From JAQBGV01 sp032128395 (lineage in GTDB: Bacteria > Planctomycetota > UBA8108 > UBA1146): a stretch of 37,166 bases of DNA. Below are positions 33,064-37,166 of the stretch, piece after piece (positions within the stretch are counted from its first letter, which is position 1; each line of letters opens with the position of its first letter). The stretch covers positions 1 to 37,166 of the forward strand of contig JAQBGV010000196.1 of the NCBI GenBank assembly GCA_032128395.1, in the 5' to 3' direction. The translations under genes were made by a program, and so were the position numbers. The notes beneath the pieces are model-generated. The model had not been told where the DNA came from, searched no databases, and saw nothing but the letters and a program-made list of their open reading frames with translations.

Positions 33064-33942
33064 CTATCGGTTCGGGGTCTCCTCCTCGCGAAACTTCTCG
33101 CGTACCCCGGCCCACCCCTCGACCCGCGTTGCTCCGGCGCACGCCGTGTCGCCGAGAAGGATCGTATCGATTCCAGCCGCGACGAACGATGCGCAAGCAG
33201 CCGCGCTCCCGACGATTGCCGACGAGATCCCGTAGCGCGACCATTCGCCGAGCTGCCGGCCTCGGTAGTCCGCCGTGGTCTCCCCCGGTCTTCGTCCGGC
33301 GACGATCGGGGCTCTGGAATGATTTGCGAGCGGGAGCGCCCCGCGCAGCCGGTCGGTGATCGCAGGATCGCCGGCGTGGAGGAACACCACAGTCCTGCCG
33401 ACTGCGATCGCGCTGAGCGCACCGACCGTCGAGGGGGAGATCGCGCCGAGTTCATCCGATCCGATCGGGAGGAGCGTCCCCTCGAGATCTACCACGACGA
33501 TCGGACTCCCCGGCTCGAGCACGAAGAGTCGCGGATCGAACAGGATCCTCGGCGACGGGATGTGGGGCTCGGAGACGCGAACCACGAACATGTGAGCGCC
33601 CGGCTCCTCCGGGGCGACGACGGTGCGGCGCGCGATCCCGTCGATTTCGGTCTTCACGGCGCCGCTCCCCTCCTCCTCCTCGCTGCGGTGGAGGCCGACC
33701 TCGATCCCAGCCCGTTCGATCGCCCCCGATGGACGCCGCCGCTCGACCTGGGCGACCAGCTCGACCTCCTCGCCGGGGAGAGCGATCACGTCCCCTGCGG
33801 CGACTGCGACATCCGGCGTGGTCTGAGTCCGATGGATCGTCCGCAGACCGAACAGGAACCCGATCCAGATGATCGCCGTGGCGATGACGACGGGGTCACG
33901 CCAGATCGGACGCACCGGCGGCACGCCTGCGGGATCGGACAT
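33064..33942 (-). CDS. membrane protein with HAD-like domain carrying an altered active site
   Basis: This 292-aa protein has one N-terminal transmembrane helix (VIATAIIWIGFLFGLRTI, 19-36) and a beta-rich linker domain of about 100 residues (VIALPGEEVELVAQVERRR). The C-terminal domain begins PIVVVDLEGTLLPIG (147-161) and resembles HAD phosphatases, where motif I is DxDxT. Here it is DLEGT, so the general acid Asp is replaced by Glu. The later IAVGRTVVFLHAGD and IDTILLGDTACAG fit motifs II and IV in outline. Catalysis may be lost or changed; this is inference by eye. ATG start with GGGAGA. The ORF to 34986 is antisense to the ABC gene. Confidence 0.6.
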   Translation of the reverse strand: MSDPAGVPPVRPIWRDPVVIATAIIWIGFLFGLRTIHRTQTTPDVAVAAGDVIALPGEEVELVAQVERRRPSGAIERAGIEVGLHRSEEEEGSGAVKTEIDGIARRTVVAPEEPGAHMFVVRVSEPHIPSPRILFDPRLFVLEPGSPIVVVDLEGTLLPIGSDELGAISPSTVGALSAIAVGRTVVFLHAGDPAITDRLRGALPLANHSRAPIVAGRRPGETTADYRGRQLGEWSRYGISSAIVGSAAACASFVAAGIDTILLGDTACAGATRVEGWAGVREKFREEETPNR

Positions 33943-34077
33943 CGTGGGTCTCCCTTCACGGAGTGCCAGGACGCACAGTATACGCCCGAATCGAATGAAC
34001 TCCCTGCCTCGGTCGACGCCGCGAGAGTATAACCCTCGCTCGACATTGCATGATCTCGAGAAGCCCCGGAGAAACGA

Positions 34078-35826
34078 TTGTTCCCGATCGCACCTTTTCG
34101 GTTCCTGTTCCCGTATCTCCGCGCGGAGCGCCGGCTCCTCGCCTTCGGGGTGTTTCTCGTCTTCGTGACGAGCATTTTCCAGGTACTCGTCCCGAAGTTG
34201 GTCGGAGCCGCGATCGGTCGGCTCGAGAGCGGAATCCGAGTCGATCTCGTGCCAGTGCTCGCACTCGCGATGATCGGAGCGGTGCTGCTCCGGGGAGTGA
34301 CGAGCTTCTGGACCAGACAAACGGTGATCGGCGCATCCCGGCGCATCGAGAACCGACTCCGGAATCACCTCTTCCGGCACATCGAGGGGCTCGACGCATC
34401 CTACTTCTCGTCGATGCACACCGGCGATCTGATGAGTCGCTTCACGAGCGATGTCGACGGCATCCGCATGGTGCTCGGCCCCGCGCTGATGTACGCGATT
34501 CAGACCGCATTCATGATCGTTCTCGCCGGCGGATTGATGCTCTCGATCAGCCCCGCGCTCACGTTGTACTCGATGGTTCCCCTCGCGCTGCTCACCGTGG
34601 CGATCCGCGTCATCGGACCCAAGGTGCACCGCGAGTCGATGACCGCCCAGGAACGGCTCGCGGACATCAGCGTGCACGCCCAAGAGAACTTCTCGAACGC
34701 CCGGGTGGTGCGCGCGTTCGTCGTCGAGGAGCAGGAGAGCGCGCGGATGGAGCGCCTCGGCGAAGCCTACTACGAGCAGAACATGCGGATCGCGCGTCTC
34801 CGCGCCCTTTCCGGGGCGCTCCTCTGGCTCTTCGGGGATCTGGCGTTGATCAGCTTGATGGGGTTCGGCGGATATCGAATCTTGATCCACGAGATCTCTC
34901 TCGGCGAGTTCGCCGCGTTCAAGGGGTGCCAGCTGATGCTGGTCTGGCCGATGATCGCCCTCGGTTGGGTGATGAACCTCTTCCATCGCGGCGCGGCGAG
35001 CGCGGAACGCTTGCAGGGGGTACTCGATGCGCGAGCGGCGGTCGATGACCGCGAGGCGATCGCGGGGCGCGAGATCCTGGAGGGTCGCATCGAGTTCGAT
35101 CGCGTCTCGTTCGCCTACGACGGCGGCCCTTCGATCCTCGAGGGGATCTCGTTCGACCTCTCAGTGGGCGGGACGCTCGGGATCATCGGCGCCACCGGCA
35201 GCGGCAAGAGCACCCTCCTGTCGCTGATCCCCCGCCTCGCGCCGCAGAGTTCGGGAGAGATCCGAGTCGATGGGGAGCGGATCGAGACCTATTCCGTGGA
35301 ACGGCTGCGGGAGCAGATCGGAATGGTCAACCAGGAGCCGTTCCTGTTCAGCGCGACGGTCGCAGAGAACATCGCCTTCGGTGCACCGGACGCGAGCCGC
35401 GACGAGATCGAAGAGATCTCGAAGATCGTGCGCGTGCACGAGGAGATCGCCCGGTTCCCGAACGGATACGATCAGCGCGTGGGGGAGCGGGGGATCACCC
35501 TCTCCGGCGGTCAGAAGCAGCGGCTCTCCCTCGCACGAACGCTGATCACCCGCCCGCGGATCCTGCTGCTCGACGACGTGCTCTCCTCGGTCGACGCCGA
35601 GACCGAGGCGTTCATCCTCACCCGACTGCGCGAGTGGACCGCCGATCTGACCACGGTGATCGTCAGTCACCGCCTCTCCGCGGTGCGTCACGCGGATGAG
35701 ATCATCGTTCTCGACGACGGTCGGGTGAGCGCGCGCGGGACGCACGACCAGCTGATGACCGAGGGAGGCCGGTACGCCGAGCTCTATCGCAAGCAGACTC
35801 TCGAGGACGAGCTGGAGAGTCTGTGA
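34078..35826 (+). CDS. half-size ABC exporter, first of a pair
   Basis: This 582-aa transporter has an N-terminal six-helix membrane domain (about 20-305) fused to an ATPase domain (about 340-582). It shows Walker A GATGSGKST, Q-loop VNQEPFLF, signature LSGGQKQRLSLAR, Walker B ILLLDDVLSSVD and the H-loop in VSHRLSAVR. The residue after the Walker B Asp is Asp, where Glu is usual. This substitution is known in one half of heterodimeric exporters such as YheI, MdlA or BmrC. The start is TTG with CGGAGA upstream. The stop overlaps the ATG of the second half-transporter (TGATG), so the two probably assemble as a heterodimer. The substrate (lipid or drug) is unknown. Confidence 0.9.
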   Translation: MFPIAPFRFLFPYLRAERRLLAFGVFLVFVTSIFQVLVPKLVGAAIGRLESGIRVDLVPVLALAMIGAVLLRGVTSFWTRQTVIGASRRIENRLRNHLFRHIEGLDASYFSSMHTGDLMSRFTSDVDGIRMVLGPALMYAIQTAFMIVLAGGLMLSISPALTLYSMVPLALLTVAIRVIGPKVHRESMTAQERLADISVHAQENFSNARVVRAFVVEEQESARMERLGEAYYEQNMRIARLRALSGALLWLFGDLALISLMGFGGYRILIHEISLGEFAAFKGCQLMLVWPMIALGWVMNLFHRGAASAERLQGVLDARAAVDDREAIAGREILEGRIEFDRVSFAYDGGPSILEGISFDLSVGGTLGIIGATGSGKSTLLSLIPRLAPQSSGEIRVDGERIETYSVERLREQIGMVNQEPFLFSATVAENIAFGAPDASRDEIEEISKIVRVHEEIARFPNGYDQRVGERGITLSGGQKQRLSLARTLITRPRILLLDDVLSSVDAETEAFILTRLREWTADLTTVIVSHRLSAVRHADEIIVLDDGRVSARGTHDQLMTEGGRYAELYRKQTLEDELESL

Positions 35827-37166
35827 TGACGGCTGAATCCGAAAACCCGAAGCGCAAGAAGCCCACTCACGACCTCGGATCGGATTTCCACTCCGAGGAC
35901 GTGATCGACCGCCCCTTCGACCGAGGTCTCGCGCGGCGACTCCTCGGATACGTGCGCCCGTACCGCCGACGGGTGGTCGTGTCGCTGGTGATCATCGTGC
36001 TCGGCACCCTGCTCTCCCTCATCGGGCCGATCTTGGTCAAGGAGGCGATCGACGGGCCGCTCGCGATCGGGCCGAAAGCCGAAGGGGCGGCTGCGCAGCC
36101 GGGGCGCGCGGCCTCTATCTTGCAATCGATCGGAGAGGCGGCGGGTCTCCCCCTTCCGGGCGCGGAGGGCTTCGGACTCGACGAACGCACCGACTGGCTG
36201 ATCCTGATCGTCACGATCTACGCGCTGATGCTCGGATTTCAGTTCTTCCTGCGCTACGCCGAGACCGTGGTGATGAGCGCGACCGGGCAACTGGTGATGC
36301 GAGACCTCAGGGCGCAGCTCTTCAGGCACATGCAACGACAGGAGGTCCCGTGGTTCCACCGGAATCCGGTCGGCCGCCTGGTCACCCGGGTGACCTCTGA
36401 TGTCGAGTCTTTGAACGAACTGTTCACGTCTGGGTTCGTGACCCTCGCGGGGGATCTGCTCTCCATCGCCGGGGTGGTGGTGATCCTGTTCGCCTACGAC
36501 GTCGAGCTCGCGCTCCTCTCGCTCTCCGTCACCCCGGCGCTGTTCGGGATCACCGTGATCTTCCGGAAGATGGCCCGGAAGCACTACCGCGAAGTGCGCC
36601 GACGGCTCGCCCACTTGAACGCGTTCACCCAGGAGTCGATCGTCGGGGTCGACGTGATCCAGGTCACGCGGAGTGAAGAGCGCCAGGCCGTCCGCTACCG
36701 CGAGATCAACGGCACGCTGCGCGACGCGCATCTTCGCTCGATCTTCTGGTACGCGATCTTCTTCCCATCGGTCGAGATCCTGTCGGTGGTCGCGCTCGGT
36801 CTGGTGGTGGCCCGCAGCGGTTCGCAGATCGCGGCGGGGGCGATGACCTTCGGAGAGTTCTTCCTGTTCTGGACCTTCCTGACGCGATTCTTCACCCCGG
36901 TGCGCGATCTCGCAGAGAAGTACAACCTGCTGCAGGCGGCGATGGCGAGCGCGGAGCGAGTCTTCACGGTGCTCGACGAGAACTCCGCGCTCCCCGTTCC
37001 CGCGACCCCGAAGGAGAAGGCACCTCTCACCGGTGCGATTCGCTTCGAGGGAGTCTCGTTCCGCTACGACGCCGACACTCCGGTGCTCAGCAATGTCGAC
37101 TTCGAGGTGAAGAAGGGAGAGACGGTGGCGATCGTCGGTGCGACCGGCGCCGGCAAGAGCACCGTG
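35826..37166 (+). CDS. half-size ABC exporter, second of a pair (partial at window end)
   Basis: This is an open frame of 447 codons running off the right edge. A charged cytoplasmic N-terminus of about 40 residues precedes the membrane domain (RRRVVVSLVIIVLGTLLSLIGPILVKEAID, first helix). A loop near 75-110 is rich in Ala/Gly/Pro and unusually long between the first two helices. Typical elbow motifs follow (PVGRLVTRVTSDVESLNELF). The ATPase domain begins LTGAIRFEGVSFRYDAD and reaches Walker A GATGAGKST before the edge. Signature and Walker B lie outside the window, so the catalytic Glu cannot be checked. It overlaps the upstream partner gene (TGATG). Confidence 0.9.
   Translation, partial: MTAESENPKRKKPTHDLGSDFHSEDVIDRPFDRGLARRLLGYVRPYRRRVVVSLVIIVLGTLLSLIGPILVKEAIDGPLAIGPKAEGAAAQPGRAASILQSIGEAAGLPLPGAEGFGLDERTDWLILIVTIYALMLGFQFFLRYAETVVMSATGQLVMRDLRAQLFRHMQRQEVPWFHRNPVGRLVTRVTSDVESLNELFTSGFVTLAGDLLSIAGVVVILFAYDVELALLSLSVTPALFGITVIFRKMARKHYREVRRRLAHLNAFTQESIVGVDVIQVTRSEERQAVRYREINGTLRDAHLRSIFWYAIFFPSVEILSVVALGLVVARSGSQIAAGAMTFGEFFLFWTFLTRFFTPVRDLAEKYNLLQAAMASAERVFTVLDENSALPVPATPKEKAPLTGAIRFEGVSFRYDADTPVLSNVDFEVKKGETVAIVGATGAGKSTV

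Noticed and set aside
33943..34986. Upstream extension of the minus-strand HAD-like frame
   Set aside because: It is antisense to the ABC exporter and has a low-complexity His/Glu/Arg composition typical of shadow frames. The ATG at 33942 has a ribosome site and starts just before the membrane helix.

Overview
This is a GC-rich window from a Gram-negative bacterium, most likely a planctomycete or close relative. That placement is an inference. It rests on a secreted protein with a Cys-bracketed, dockerin-like EF-hand pair, several exported repeat proteins, and a Kdo/LPS-export pair (kdsC plus a very large LptC/OstA-like protein), which shows an LPS-type outer membrane. No rRNA, tRNA, CRISPR array, insertion sequence or prophage gene is visible. 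The window looks chromosomal and vertically inherited.

Layout. 1-3.6 kb (minus strand): a TolC-type outer-membrane channel, a HlyD/RND-type adaptor whose pump would lie off the left edge, and a membrane protein resembling an M50 peptidase without its zinc site. 3.6-5.6 kb: a complete parABS partition locus with parA overlapping parB and two identical parS palindromes upstream of parA, which suggests that the replication origin is not far away. 5.9-6.6 kb: a YfcE-type phosphoesterase. 6.9-11.6 kb (minus strand): kdsC, a 1039-residue LptC/OstA-like protein, a CsgG-like lipoprotein and TatA. 11.9-14 kb: a dockerin-like secreted protein and an alpha/beta-hydrolase lipoprotein. 14.1-18.3 kb (plus strand): a tightly coupled scpA-fmt-rsmB operon. 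Here scpA and rsmB carry long, low-complexity N-terminal extensions built from 15-bp tandem repeats, acidic in ScpA and Gly/His/Lys-rich in RsmB. 18.3-22.6 kb (minus strand): three exported or membrane-anchored proteins of unknown function and a diaminopentanoate-dehydrogenase-like enzyme. 22.7-25.7 kb (plus strand): an exported TPR/HEAT-like protein, a small acidic protein, a putative lipoprotein and a DUF2071 protein. 25.9-29.3 kb (plus strand): a two-domain acyltransferase resembling OlsF ornithine-lipid synthase, a DinB-like protein and a GatB/YqeY protein. 29.3-33.9 kb (minus strand): a histidine phosphatase, a small unknown protein, a secreted von Willebrand A protein, a secreted amidase and a membrane protein with an altered HAD-like motif. 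34.1 kb to the end (plus strand): two half-size ABC exporters in tandem, the second cut by the window edge.

Themes. Many genes build or serve the envelope: LPS export, lipid acylation, Tat, efflux and ABC exporters. A second group handles chromosome partition and condensation (ParABS, ScpA). Overlapping stop/start codons (ATGA, GTGA, TTGA, TGATG) mark translational coupling at parA-parB, kdsC-lptC, scpA-fmt-rsmB, 19.6 kb, 24.3 kb, 24.9 kb and the ABC pair. No classical defence system or mobile element was recognised. The least conventional items are the repeat-built extensions of ScpA and RsmB, the giant Lpt-like protein, the GTGGTCACC iterons at 3.66 kb, and the families with altered catalytic motifs.
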